NCBI GenBank assembly: GCA_015061115.1
Contig: SUXE01000010.1
Coordinates: forward strand, 1-56,643
Length of the DNA: 56,643 nt
Reading direction: 5' to 3'
From: Bacteroidales bacterium
GTDB lineage: Bacteria > Bacteroidota > Bacteroidia > Bacteroidales > Paludibacteraceae
The notes beneath the pieces are model-generated. The model worked only from the letters and a program-made list of their open reading frames with translations. It was not told the DNA's origin and ran no database searches. Made by a program: the position numbers and the translations under genes. Positions 17,618 to 25,371 of the stretch are shown piece by piece; the first letter of the stretch is position 1, and each line of letters starts with the position of its first letter.

Positions 17618-17881
17618 CTAACTCACATACTGCGAACCCAAAGGACGAGCAAAAAAAGCGTATTTGGACAACACGTATATAGACTAAAATAAAAAGTTTC
17701 CATTACCGATGGACAAAAGTTTCCATTCGTAATGAAAACATTTTATATATGTGAATGCATTTTCAGCAAATATCCAATGTCGCTCCTTAATCATCATTTT
17801 TAGGTATTTGGTATGTTAAAATACAGCAATACTTTTGCAGTCGTAACAAATACCCAAATTTAAGTATCAAAAACTAAAACA
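17618..17881. other. Intergenic region before the TolC-like gene
   Basis: Apart from the TolC-like promoter, this 264-bp region contains a short direct repeat (AAAAGTTTCCATT at about 17693-17705 and 17715-17727) of unknown meaning. No terminator for the pump gene was seen. Confidence 0.5.
17807..17837 (+). promoter_or_regulatory. Promoter of the TolC-like gene
   Basis: TTTG (17807-17810), 19 nt, TACTTTTG (17830-17837): an ideal Bacteroidetes promoter, about 37 nt upstream of the likely transcript leader end at the ATG (17882). It shows the outer-membrane channel can be expressed apart from adaptor and pump. Confidence 0.8.
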
Positions 17882-19027
17882 ATGAGATCTTTTTTTGTAA
17901 CCGTTTTTTCTTTTGTTGTAGCATCTCTTTTTGCTAAGGAAATGCCTTTCAAAGAGATAGTTGTGGCACTCGACAATTATAATCCTCAGATTCAGATTGC
18001 CAGAGCAAAAATTGAGAGCAATCAATATTCAATGCGAACTGAACGTAATCTTGAAGATCCGTCAGTCGAATACCTGTTGTTATCACCGGGAAGTGCCAAT
18101 GATATGGAACTTGTGGTGAGCCAGGAATTTGCCTTCCCTACAAAATACGCCAGAATGAAGAAGGCGGAAAAACTTGCCTATAAGCGTGATTCACTCGAAT
18201 ATGAGCTAACACGTAAAGAGGTGATCGCATCGGCTTATGAGATTTGTGCTGAGATCATATATCTCAACCAGATTTTGGAGATGGATTCCATACGTTATGA
18301 GATGTCCCGCGTCAACTATGAGAAACTCAAACGTGGAATGGAAGAGGGAAAATACAATATTCTTGAAGTCAACGAGGGACAGATTGGAATGATAACAGCA
18401 TTCTCCAACTATAGCGACACTCGCCGCTCACTCAGTGAAAACACTCATTTGTTGAACGCAATGGTGGGCAACAATACGACGCTCAAAATCAACGACCGTG
18501 AGTATCCGCAGAATCTGAAAGACTGCAACAAGAAGAGCACGATAATGGAGGAGCTTATTGCTGTGGAAGCGGAAATCAATGCACAGCAGATGAAGGTGGC
18601 AAAGGCAGAATCACATCCGAGTCTGTCGGCAGGCTATAAGATGGTGAAGTCGGGTGAGACAGCCCATGGATTTGTAGTAGGCTCATCCATTCCAATTTTC
18701 TCGGCAAGAGGAAAAAAACAGTTGGTGAGGGCAGAGAGCACCGTCTCCAACCTTGAACTTTCTCAACGTGCGGCTGAATTGGATGCCTCTCTCAACAATG
18801 AGCTTAACAGAGTGGAGGAGTATGTGAAACTGACGAGCATGTACGACAAAGATATGTTCGACCAGACATTGCAGCTGCTAAAAAAGACATTGGATAGCGG
18901 ACGAATCACAGAAATAGAATACACCACATTGTTCGATTCATGGTACAACAACAACAAAGTTTATCTTGAGCAAGTGAAGGAATTCAACAAGTCATTGCTG
19001 AAAGTGTTTGTGTATTGTGAGGATTGA
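17882..19027 (+). CDS. TolC-like outer-membrane efflux channel
   Basis: A 381-residue outer-membrane factor expected to complete the tripartite heavy-metal efflux complex. It has an N-terminal signal peptide (about residues 1-18), then long heptad-rich helices typical of the OEP domain (about 20-200 and 215-375), including SQEFAFPTKYARMKK and the second-repeat SSIPIFSARGKKQL stretch. It is slightly shorter than typical TolC proteins and lacks an obvious lipobox. It follows the pump gene by 264 nt with a separate promoter. Assignment to this efflux system rests on adjacency and family. Confidence 0.86.
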   Translation: MRSFFVTVFSFVVASLFAKEMPFKEIVVALDNYNPQIQIARAKIESNQYSMRTERNLEDPSVEYLLLSPGSANDMELVVSQEFAFPTKYARMKKAEKLAYKRDSLEYELTRKEVIASAYEICAEIIYLNQILEMDSIRYEMSRVNYEKLKRGMEEGKYNILEVNEGQIGMITAFSNYSDTRRSLSENTHLLNAMVGNNTTLKINDREYPQNLKDCNKKSTIMEELIAVEAEINAQQMKVAKAESHPSLSAGYKMVKSGETAHGFVVGSSIPIFSARGKKQLVRAESTVSNLELSQRAAELDASLNNELNRVEEYVKLTSMYDKDMFDQTLQLLKKTLDSGRITEIEYTTLFDSWYNNNKVYLEQVKEFNKSLLKVFVYCED

Positions 19028-19030
19028 TTT

Positions 19031-19213
19031 ATAATTCATAATTCGTAATTCACAATTCATAATTGTCGGGAAATACATCTGTAGAATTATAATTAGACCG
19101 TAGGGGCGATCTCTTGTGGTCGTCCATATAATTCATAATTCGCAATTCATAATTGTTGGGAAATACATCTGTAATTTAATTTTCAAAGATGGAAAATACG
19201 TCGCTAGACGTAT
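19031..19213. repeat. Duplicated AT-rich element, REP-like hairpin and inverted repeat
   Basis: Two copies of an AT-rich unit ending in GGGAAATACATCTGTA (19031-19083 and 19129-19173) flank a CGTAGGGGCGAT...GGTCGTCC hairpin (19099-19125). Then comes ATACGTC-GCTA-GACGTAT (19196-19213). A related unit plus the identical ATACGTC hairpin recurs downstream of the second BspA-like gene (about 24176-24238). Confidence 0.7.
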
Positions 19214-19230
19214 AATATCGCTAGAAGGAT

Positions 19231-19262
19231 TATTTTTGCAAAAAAAATAAATCATTTGCGAC
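19231..19262 (+). promoter_or_regulatory. Promoter -7 and leader of the first BspA-like gene
   Basis: TATTTTTG (19231-19238) followed by an A-rich leader that ends ATCATTTGCGAC before a GTG start. The same -7, leader and GTG are at 23046-23076. Confidence 0.6.
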
Positions 19263-20048
19263 GTGGGTAAAAAAATAAAGATAACGATTGTAGTAGCGGT
19301 GATAGCCATGTCTATACCTTTATGTATGAAATGGTTATCTGCAGTCGGATATTATTTCAGTGATAAGGGAGAACAAGCGTCATCACCATTAGAATTCAGT
19401 TTGAAAGGAACAACCGTAGAAGTGGTAGGATTTCAAAAGGGCCAGAATAAAGAAACAGTCATAATCCCAGAAAAAGCAATTTGTTGTGGATATCTTTGTA
19501 CAGTTACTTCAATCGGTAGAGGAGCATTTTCTGGCTGTAGCGGAATGACAAGCGTGAAGATCCCATTATCAGTGACGGAAATAGGAGATTATGCATTTTA
19601 TAGATGTAGCGGATTAACAAGTGTGGAAATACCATCGTCAGTGACAGAAATCGGTAGAGGAGCATTTTTCGGCTGTAGCGGATTAACAAGTGTTGAAATC
19701 CCGTCGTCAGTGAAAAAAATATGGCATGAAGCATTTTATGGCTGTAGCGGATTAACAAGTGTTGAAATCCCGTCATCAGTGAAAAAAATAAGTTATAGAG
19801 TTTTTGAAGGATGTATTGGATTAACAAGTATGGAAATGCCATTATCTGTCACAGAAATAGATTGTAGAGCGTTTTATGGATGTGTTGGATTAACAAGCGT
19901 GGAAATCCCGTCGTCAGTGACAGAAATAGGGGATGAAACGTTTAAGAATTGTTATAATTTAAATATAGTGATTGATAATACTAAAAACAACGTAAAAGTT
20001 GGAGAAAGAACATTTGAGAGATGCAAATCTGTGAAGTGGAAGAAATGA
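19263..20048 (+). CDS. BspA-like leucine-rich repeat protein, membrane-anchored
   Basis: A 261-residue protein starting with GTG, with one N-terminal hydrophobic anchor (about residues 5-23), a short linker and about seven 23-residue LRR_5/BspA repeats of the form CSGLTSVEIPSSVTEIGxxAF. It ends in a non-repeat tail NLNIVIDN...CKSVKWKK shared by all BspA-like proteins of this window. BspA repeats mediate adhesion and ligand binding in Tannerella and Treponema; here no type IX tail is seen, so an anchored extracytoplasmic protein is inferred. Its neighbours on the opposite strand are the putative immunity genes. Confidence 0.82.
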   Translation: MGKKIKITIVVAVIAMSIPLCMKWLSAVGYYFSDKGEQASSPLEFSLKGTTVEVVGFQKGQNKETVIIPEKAICCGYLCTVTSIGRGAFSGCSGMTSVKIPLSVTEIGDYAFYRCSGLTSVEIPSSVTEIGRGAFFGCSGLTSVEIPSSVKKIWHEAFYGCSGLTSVEIPSSVKKISYRVFEGCIGLTSMEMPLSVTEIDCRAFYGCVGLTSVEIPSSVTEIGDETFKNCYNLNIVIDNTKNNVKVGERTFERCKSVKWKK

Positions 20049-20094
20049 TAATAGCCATCGCGATATCCCACATCAAAAATTCTTGATATCATGT

Positions 20095-20487
20095 TTATCT
20101 GAAAAAAGCATCCCAAATGACAGGAATATATATAGGCGAAAACGAACTAAAAATAATATATCCCCACACAAGAATTGTACCCTTTCGTTTTTCTTCTTTT
20201 GATTCATTTTCAAACTCCTTAAAATACGTTTTCCATTTACTAGGACGGAAGAAAATAAGGAATTGAAGGGCAAAAAATAAAAGAGCCAATAGATACCATT
20301 CCGATTTGTCTAAATTAGGTGGAAATCCAACATCAAATAATATGTCCAAGATGATTAATACAGCCAAAACAATAGAACCATGTACCATGCCTAAAAAGAC
20401 CATCACATTAATTTCTGGGCTATCATTATTGAAGTGAAAAATCCTGTACACAAAATACCGATAAAATTTATGAATTTTTGATATCAT
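20095..20487 (-). CDS. Small membrane protein, tandem paralogue 2 (putative immunity protein)
   Basis: A 130-residue protein with three predicted membrane helices (about residues 27-50, 65-80, 105-127) separated by a charged cytoplasmic-type segment (SKWKTYFKEFENESKEEKRK). It is a paralogue of the protein encoded immediately upstream: the C-terminal halves are almost identical and the N-terminal halves diverged. The start at 20487 (MISKIHKF) matches the paralogue and lies 2 nt after its stop. It is last in the TssD-effector operon. A cognate immunity role against the membrane-active effector is inferred from position, duplication and topology. I recognise no named family. Confidence 0.72.
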   Translation of the reverse strand: MISKIHKFYRYFVYRIFHFNNDSPEINVMVFLGMVHGSIVLAVLIILDILFDVGFPPNLDKSEWYLLALLFFALQFLIFFRPSKWKTYFKEFENESKEEKRKGTILVWGYIIFSSFSPIYIPVIWDAFFR

Positions 20488-20489
20488 GT

Positions 20490-20879
20490 TTATCTGAAAA
20501 AAGCATCCCAAATGACAGGAATATATATAGGCGAAAACGAACTAAAAATAATATATCCCCACACAAGGAAAGACCCTTTCCGTCTTTCCTCTTTAGTCTC
20601 ATTCTCAAACTCTTTAAAATATGTTTTCCATTTACTTGGACGGAAGAAAATAAGGAATTGAAGAGCAAAGAATAAAAGAGCCAATAAACTCAATTCGGAT
20701 TTATCGAGATCAGGATAGTCAAAATTAAATATTATAGACAAAATAAAAAAAACTGATATGACATGACATGTATGTATTATACATATAAACATCATCACTT
20801 TCATTTCAGGATCATTATTATTTATATGGTAAATTCTGTACACTAAATACCTATAAAATTTTTGAATCTTTGAAATCAT
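20490..20879 (-). CDS. Small membrane protein, tandem paralogue 1 (putative immunity protein)
   Basis: A 129-residue three-helix membrane protein (helices at about 28-52, 64-79 and 104-126), starting MISKIQKFYRYLVYRIYH. It begins 7 nt after the putative effector gene ends and is followed 2 nt later by its paralogue. The conserved second half (LLALLFFALQFLIFFRPSKW onward) is shared, while the first loop region differs, as expected if the two copies are diversifying in specificity. The immunity role is inferred; no homologue is recognised. Confidence 0.72.
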   Translation of the reverse strand: MISKIQKFYRYLVYRIYHINNNDPEMKVMMFICIIHTCHVISVFFILSIIFNFDYPDLDKSELSLLALLFFALQFLIFFRPSKWKTYFKEFENETKEERRKGSFLVWGYIIFSSFSPIYIPVIWDAFFR

Positions 20880-20886
20880 ATATGTA

Positions 20887-21951
20887 TCATTTTAATGCTT
20901 TTTCTATTGCTTCTTGTTCTGGGTTGAAATAATAGTAGGTTCCATCTATCGCACTGTCCCATACACCAAAAACATCTCCTGCTATATATGCGATTCCAAG
21001 TCCCCAGCCAACAGGTCCACCTAAAGCACAAAGACCAAGTGTAACAGCCATATCTAAACCACCTTTTACAGTTATTCTTCCTTTTCGTGGATCGTCATTT
21101 TTATATGCTTGAGTTACAGTATAAACAGATATAACGCCTTGAATGCCAACCGCAGCTTTGCCAGCGTACTTCATGTAACGTATTCTGCTAGCCGTTTTTT
21201 CTCCATAAGTTGCCACATTCAAAGCTTCTCTGTCTATGCCTCCTGTAGTATTGCTTATGATTTTGGATGCGTCAGCTCCACGAATGGATCTGAATTCACT
21301 TAAAACCTCATTGTGTTTTACGGCTAATGGGTTGTAGCGTTGACTATAGGATATACTATGGAAATTATTATCTTTACTAATGATTCTCATCAAATCCATA
21401 TCAGTCATTTTGTTGACACCTATTTTTGCAAAGGGTTTTATGTTCTGCCAACTTTTTACAAGTTTTTGATCGATCATTTTATATGGTTCGTATGCCATAA
21501 TTTCCAATCTTTCACCACCGAAATAAGAAGCTGTAGAAAGCACGGATTGAACAGCATTATTTATATTATTGACAGAATTACTGTTGTTGGTACTCTTATT
21601 TGCCACACATTCGCGTTCTTTTTCTCTTTCGGCTTTTGTCAGTTTTTGAGGAATCTCTGTTTTTTCTTCAGACTGTGCCTGACGCAGCTTTCCATACAAA
21701 ATTTGATCTGCTGTGACAACCTGTGATTCTTCATAATTAAATGATTTCTCATATTGTTCGTATGATGTGTCAAGATACTGGCTTTCTCCCATTTTTCTTA
21801 CTTTTAAAAATGGATCCAGATATTGATAGAATGCCTGTTCATTAGTGAATGCCAAGCCTACACCTATGACGTAACCATCGAATTTACAGTGATTCATCAT
21901 CAATATGGTGAAATCATTTTCTGTGATGTATTTAGCTATTCTGTCTGCCAT
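20887..21951 (-). CDS. Putative TssD-associated T6SS effector with hydrophobic C terminus
   Basis: A 354-residue protein of no family I recognise. It lacks a signal peptide. Residues 1-90 look globular, 100-140 are low-complexity (KTEIPQKLTKAEREKE, then an Asn/Ser-rich stretch), and 150-260 are a second globular part. Two hydrophobic, glycine-rich segments lie near the C terminus (about 265-283 and 301-329, with LGLCALGGPVGWGLGIAYIA), as in membrane-inserting or pore-forming toxins. It starts 1 nt after the second tssD gene stops and precedes two small membrane-protein genes. Delivery by the Hcp/TssD tube and inner-membrane damage are inferences from synteny and topology. It could instead be a structural or adaptor component. 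Confidence 0.68.
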   Translation of the reverse strand: MADRIAKYITENDFTILMMNHCKFDGYVIGVGLAFTNEQAFYQYLDPFLKVRKMGESQYLDTSYEQYEKSFNYEESQVVTADQILYGKLRQAQSEEKTEIPQKLTKAEREKERECVANKSTNNSNSVNNINNAVQSVLSTASYFGGERLEIMAYEPYKMIDQKLVKSWQNIKPFAKIGVNKMTDMDLMRIISKDNNFHSISYSQRYNPLAVKHNEVLSEFRSIRGADASKIISNTTGGIDREALNVATYGEKTASRIRYMKYAGKAAVGIQGVISVYTVTQAYKNDDPRKGRITVKGGLDMAVTLGLCALGGPVGWGLGIAYIAGDVFGVWDSAIDGTYYYFNPEQEAIEKALK

Positions 21952-21952
21952 A

Positions 21953-22378
21953 TTATTTCACCCAGTCTTTGTCGATAAGTAAATCATTTATTCTCAATGT
22001 CGGAGAAGAAATGGAAAAAGATGTGGCGCTGCCAGTTCCCAAATTTATGGATTGACGTAATCCGACACACACTCCTTCGATAAAATCAATGCGTAAAATA
22101 GGACTTTCTGTCTCATTTTTGAATACAACAGACCCATTCACACGCAAATAATCATTTGTGGCCCATCTCGCTATGTTAGCATCTGGAATAGATGCGAGCA
22201 CAAGCGACAACACCCCAGAATGCACTTCGCTCTGTGGTTCTCCTTTACCATCGGTAGGTTGGAAGAAAGATGTGGAAAACTCTTTCACTTCATACTGCTT
22301 CCCAAAGCACTCGAAATAAACGTTGACATTGCCATCAGGGTGCTTAAATATAGAATTGATTGCGTTTTGTATATCCAT
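21953..22378 (-). CDS. TssD-family (Hcp-like) T6SS tube protein, copy 2
   Basis: A 141-residue protein matching the Bacteroidetes TssD/Hcp fold of type VI subtype iii. It has the YEVKEFSTSFFQPTDGKGEP strand-and-loop motif, the NGSVVFKNETESPILRIDF core and a terminal ISSPTLRINDLLIDKDW strand pair. TssD hexamers form the inner tube and can carry effectors in their lumen. It differs considerably from copy 1, suggesting a specialised carrier. Spacing is 5 nt from copy 1 and 1 nt to the effector gene, so all are cotranscribed. No other T6SS structural gene is in the window. Confidence 0.82.
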   Translation of the reverse strand: MDIQNAINSIFKHPDGNVNVYFECFGKQYEVKEFSTSFFQPTDGKGEPQSEVHSGVLSLVLASIPDANIARWATNDYLRVNGSVVFKNETESPILRIDFIEGVCVGLRQSINLGTGSATSFSISSPTLRINDLLIDKDWVK

Positions 22379-22383
22379 AGCTC

Positions 22384-22791
22384 TTATTTGTTTGTCCAGT
22401 TATTGTCAACAGAAAAACTATCTATTGAGATGCCTTTTGCTGCTATCTCAAAAATTGTGGAAACGTACCCTTTTCCAGCTTGATTATAGTCAAATTTTAG
22501 CTTTACACATGTGCCTGTGGAAAAAGAGATTTCCTGCAATTTCCTACCTTCGTTATCACTGACAGATACTGATCCATCTTTGTAACGATATGGATTTACC
22601 ATATAGTCAATCAATTCTTTAGTAGGAACACCTGGATAAATACAATGGATAGAACCCAAAAACACATTACTCTGTGGTTTTCCTTTCACATCTATGTGCT
22701 GATAAATATCATAAGAGAAATCCACTAACTCGTAGGCTGAATTGACAACTCCTCCATACGCAAATTGTAGTACTGTCTTATATCCAAACAT
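22384..22791 (-). CDS. TssD-family (Hcp-like) T6SS tube protein, copy 1
   Basis: A 135-residue TssD/Hcp protein heading the effector operon. The motifs ELVDFSYDIYQHIDVKGKP, MVNPYRYKDGSVSV and the ISFSTGTCVKLKFDYN strand correspond in order to those of Bacteroidales TssD; it ends DNNWTNK where the family commonly ends with a similar acidic-W motif. It follows a strong promoter about 125 nt upstream. As an orphan tssD it must use a T6SS encoded elsewhere in the genome or nothing at all. Confidence 0.85.
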   Translation of the reverse strand: MFGYKTVLQFAYGGVVNSAYELVDFSYDIYQHIDVKGKPQSNVFLGSIHCIYPGVPTKELIDYMVNPYRYKDGSVSVSDNEGRKLQEISFSTGTCVKLKFDYNQAGKGYVSTIFEIAAKGISIDSFSVDNNWTNK

Positions 22792-22915
22792 AAAAGTTTA
22801 TAAATTAGAACATTAATATTTTTATTAACCAAACATACGTCACATTCAAAAAACAATCAACCACATTCGAACCAAACAAAAAAAATGTTTTTTCAGTTAC
22901 CGTAAAATTCAGGTG

Positions 22916-22946
22916 CAAAGATATTGCAAATTTATTTACATCCAAA
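22916..22946 (-). promoter_or_regulatory. Promoter of the TssD-effector operon
   Basis: On the minus strand TTTG (22946-22943), 19 nt, TATCTTTG (22923-22916): consensus spacing. The predicted 5' leader is about 115 nt. A second -7-like TAAATTTG lies at 22934-22927 without a matching -33. Confidence 0.75.
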
Positions 22947-23022
22947 CAAAACAGGAATAAAATTGACATGTAAAAAGAAATCCGGTGAAAACATATAATA
23001 TGAAACCAACGGACAAAATCAT

Positions 23023-23075
23023 TTTGATTTGCAACCTTATCTTTTTATTTTTGCAAAAAATAAATCATTTGCGAC
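23023..23075 (+). promoter_or_regulatory. Promoter and leader of the second BspA-like gene
   Basis: TTTG (23023-23026), 19 nt, TATTTTTG (23046-23053), then a leader nearly identical to that at 19239-19262, ending in GCGAC before the GTG start. Confidence 0.75.
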
Positions 23076-24176
23076 GTGGGTAAAACAATAAAGATAACGA
23101 TTGCAATAGTGTTGATGGTTCTATCTATTCCATTCTGTACTAGGTGGTTTTCCACAGTCGGGTATTATTTCAGTGATGAGAGAAAACAAGCGACATCTTC
23201 ATTAAAATATAGGTTGACAGGAACAAAAACTGTAGAAGTGGCAGGAATTGAAGAAAACTGTAAAAGAGAAACTATCATTATCCCAGAAAAAGCAATATGT
23301 TGTGGATACCTTTGTACAGTTACTTCGATAGGAAATCATGCATTTTACGGATGTAGTGGAATAAAAAGTGTAAAGATTCCGTTCTCAGTGACAGAAATAG
23401 GAGATGGTGCATTTTGTAAATGTAATGGATTAACAAGTGTGGAAATCCCATCGTCAGTGACGAGAATAGGAGCGGCTGCATTTTCTAGATGTAATGGATT
23501 AACAAGTGTGGAAATCCCATCGTCGGTGACAAAAATAGGAGTGTATGCATTTTTTGGCTGTAGCGGATTAACAAGTGTGGAAATCCCAACGTCGGTGACA
23601 GACATAGGTGAATATGCATTTTCAGGCTGTAGTGGTATAACAAGCGTAGAAATTCCAACGTCGGTGACAGAAATAGGTAGTAAAGCATTTTCAGGCTGTA
23701 GTGGTATAACAAGCGTAGAAATCCCAACCTCGGTGAAAAAAATAGGGGATTATGCATTTTCAGGCTGTAGTGGCTTAACAAGTGTAAAAATTCCATCATC
23801 AGTGACAGAAATAGGTAATGGAGCATTTTATGATTGTAGTGGTTTAACAAGTGTTGTAATCCCTTCATCGGTGAAAAAAATAGGGGACTATGCATTTAGA
23901 GACTGTAGTGGTTTAACAAGTGTAGAAATCCCAATGTCAGTGAGAGAAATAGGTGAGGAAGCATTTGAGAATTGTATCGGCTTAACAAATTTGGAAATCC
24001 CTACATCAGTTGAAGAATATGATTATGGAAGAATTACAAGAAGTACAAGAATTTGTAGTGGTGCATTTAAGAATTGTTATAATTTAAATATTGTGATTGG
24101 TACTTTCAGTAGAAATGTAGTTGAAGAGAATGCTTTTGATGGATGCAAATCTGTGACGTGGAAGGAAGATATGTAA
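23076..24176 (+). CDS. BspA-like leucine-rich repeat protein, membrane-anchored
   Basis: A 366-residue GTG-started paralogue of the BspA-like gene at 19263. It has an N-terminal hydrophobic anchor (about residues 5-22), a conserved pre-repeat region ending IIPEKAICCGYLCTVTSIG, about eleven 23-residue LRR_5 repeats, and the shared tail (NLNIVIG...CKSVTWKEDM). The repeats are more uniform than in the shorter paralogue, suggesting expansion by unequal recombination. No C-terminal sorting domain is visible. A surface or periplasmic binding role is inferred from the repeat family only. Confidence 0.82.
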   Translation: MGKTIKITIAIVLMVLSIPFCTRWFSTVGYYFSDERKQATSSLKYRLTGTKTVEVAGIEENCKRETIIIPEKAICCGYLCTVTSIGNHAFYGCSGIKSVKIPFSVTEIGDGAFCKCNGLTSVEIPSSVTRIGAAAFSRCNGLTSVEIPSSVTKIGVYAFFGCSGLTSVEIPTSVTDIGEYAFSGCSGITSVEIPTSVTEIGSKAFSGCSGITSVEIPTSVKKIGDYAFSGCSGLTSVKIPSSVTEIGNGAFYDCSGLTSVVIPSSVKKIGDYAFRDCSGLTSVEIPMSVREIGEEAFENCIGLTNLEIPTSVEEYDYGRITRSTRICSGAFKNCYNLNIVIGTFSRNVVEENAFDGCKSVTWKEDM

Positions 24177-24238
24177 CTCATAAATTGTCGAGAAATACAT
24201 CTGTAATTTAAATTCCAAAAATACGTCGCTAGACGTAT
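24176..24238. repeat. Copy of the BspA-flanking AT-rich element and ATACGTC hairpin
   Basis: AAATTGTCGAGAAATACATC (24183-24202) resembles the units at 19031-19173 and is followed by ATACGTC-GCTA-GACGTAT (24221-24238), identical to 19196-19213. Confidence 0.7.
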
Positions 24239-24316
24239 AATATCGGTAGATATATGTATCACCAATGGTTTGATTACCCATTACGTCGAGATGATGTGAT
24301 GTTTTGAAAAATTTTA

Positions 24317-24324
24317 TATATTTG
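24317..24324 (+). promoter_or_regulatory. -7 element of the Rpn-like gene
   Basis: TATATTTG fits TAnnTTTG, 66 nt before the ATG; no clear -33. Confidence 0.45.
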
Positions 24325-24390
24325 CATCCGAAAAAGTTTTGTTTAGTCTAACAGATTGCACAAAACAGTACAAATTAAAAACAAAATAAA

Positions 24391-25269
24391 ATGGGAAAAT
24401 ACATCGACTTACGATGTGATTTCGGGTTCAAGTACTGTATGTCAGACCCGATTATCATGAAATCATTTCTGAATGCTCTCTTAGAGGGAGACGTGGAGAA
24501 AATCACAAGTGTGACATTTGAAAACGTGGAGATGCCACGAGATGCCATTAATCAGCGGGGCGTTACGTTCGACCTCCACTGCACCACAGAGACAGGAGAC
24601 TCTATCCTGATAGAGATGCAGAACTCGTATCAAAAGTTTTTCAAGACACGTGCCAACTTCTACATTTTCAATCTTATGAGTAAGAAGATTAGACGTGGAA
24701 TAGAATGGGGAAAAATGGAAAACGACATCACACGAATCATCGGCATCTTCATTATGGGTGACGGTTTGGCTGGACTGAACGATGCGATCACATGCACAGC
24801 GGAGTGCAATGTGAAAACCGGTGAGATATTTTGGGACAGACATCGAAAATATTTCATAAATTTGCCGAAATTCAAGTTTGATGCCGAAAACATCACAACA
24901 AAAGATATCTGGATTAATTTCTTCAAAAACCTAGGAGATATGGACAATATACACCAATCAGTATACGAGCGAGCAGACGAGGGATTGCTGCGTCTGCTGG
25001 AAAAGGCAAAAGTGGCCGCGCTCACCGATGAGGAGAGAGACGTCTACGAGGCCAGCATGAAACGCCTTGAGGATGAAGTTGACATGGAAGAGCTAGGATA
25101 CAAGATCGGCATGGAGAAAGGCATGGAGAAAGGCAAGGAAATAGGACGAGAAGAGGGAGAACGTAACAAATCCATCCAGATTGCAACAGGCATGAAACAA
25201 GAAGGTTTGGATTCGGCTCTTATTGCGAAGTTGACAAATCTCACTTTAGAAGAGATTGAGAAATTATAA
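24391..25269 (+). CDS. Rpn family PD-(D/E)XK nuclease (putative recombination-promoting nuclease/transposase)
   Basis: A 292-residue protein of the Rpn/PDDEXK_2 family, DNA endonucleases related to transposase-like YhgA proteins that stimulate RecA-independent recombination. It opens with DLRCDFGFKYCMSD, and the nuclease core reads FDLHC...ILIEMQ (Asp61, Glu75, Gln77). After the catalytic domain there is a charged coiled-coil with a repeated GMEKGMEKGKEIGREEGE-type heptad, and a short C-terminal helical domain. Such genes are often multicopy and mobile in Bacteroidales; no insertion-sequence ends were seen around this one. Confidence 0.88.
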   Translation: MGKYIDLRCDFGFKYCMSDPIIMKSFLNALLEGDVEKITSVTFENVEMPRDAINQRGVTFDLHCTTETGDSILIEMQNSYQKFFKTRANFYIFNLMSKKIRRGIEWGKMENDITRIIGIFIMGDGLAGLNDAITCTAECNVKTGEIFWDRHRKYFINLPKFKFDAENITTKDIWINFFKNLGDMDNIHQSVYERADEGLLRLLEKAKVAALTDEERDVYEASMKRLEDEVDMEELGYKIGMEKGMEKGKEIGREEGERNKSIQIATGMKQEGLDSALIAKLTNLTLEEIEKL

Positions 25270-25343
25270 CGGTGACGGTGTATCAAAATGTTTGAGAGTG
25301 GAAGCACCGTCGTCGCATAAATATCATTTTCAATAAAATTCTA

Positions 25344-25351
25344 TATATTTG
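25344..25351 (+). promoter_or_regulatory. -7 element of the M20 hydrolase operon
   Basis: TATATTTG, 21 nt before the ATG at 25372; -33 not clear. Confidence 0.5.
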
Positions 25352-25371
25352 CATAGCAAATAAAAATCATC

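Noticed and set aside
19504-23895. Antisense open frames across the LRR repeats
   Set aside because: They are periodic products of the 69-bp repeats on the other strand, with no promoter or leader.
23330-23960. CRISPR-like periodicity
   Set aside because: The 69-bp periodicity encodes 23-residue LRRs in one continuous frame; no conserved repeat with unique spacers.
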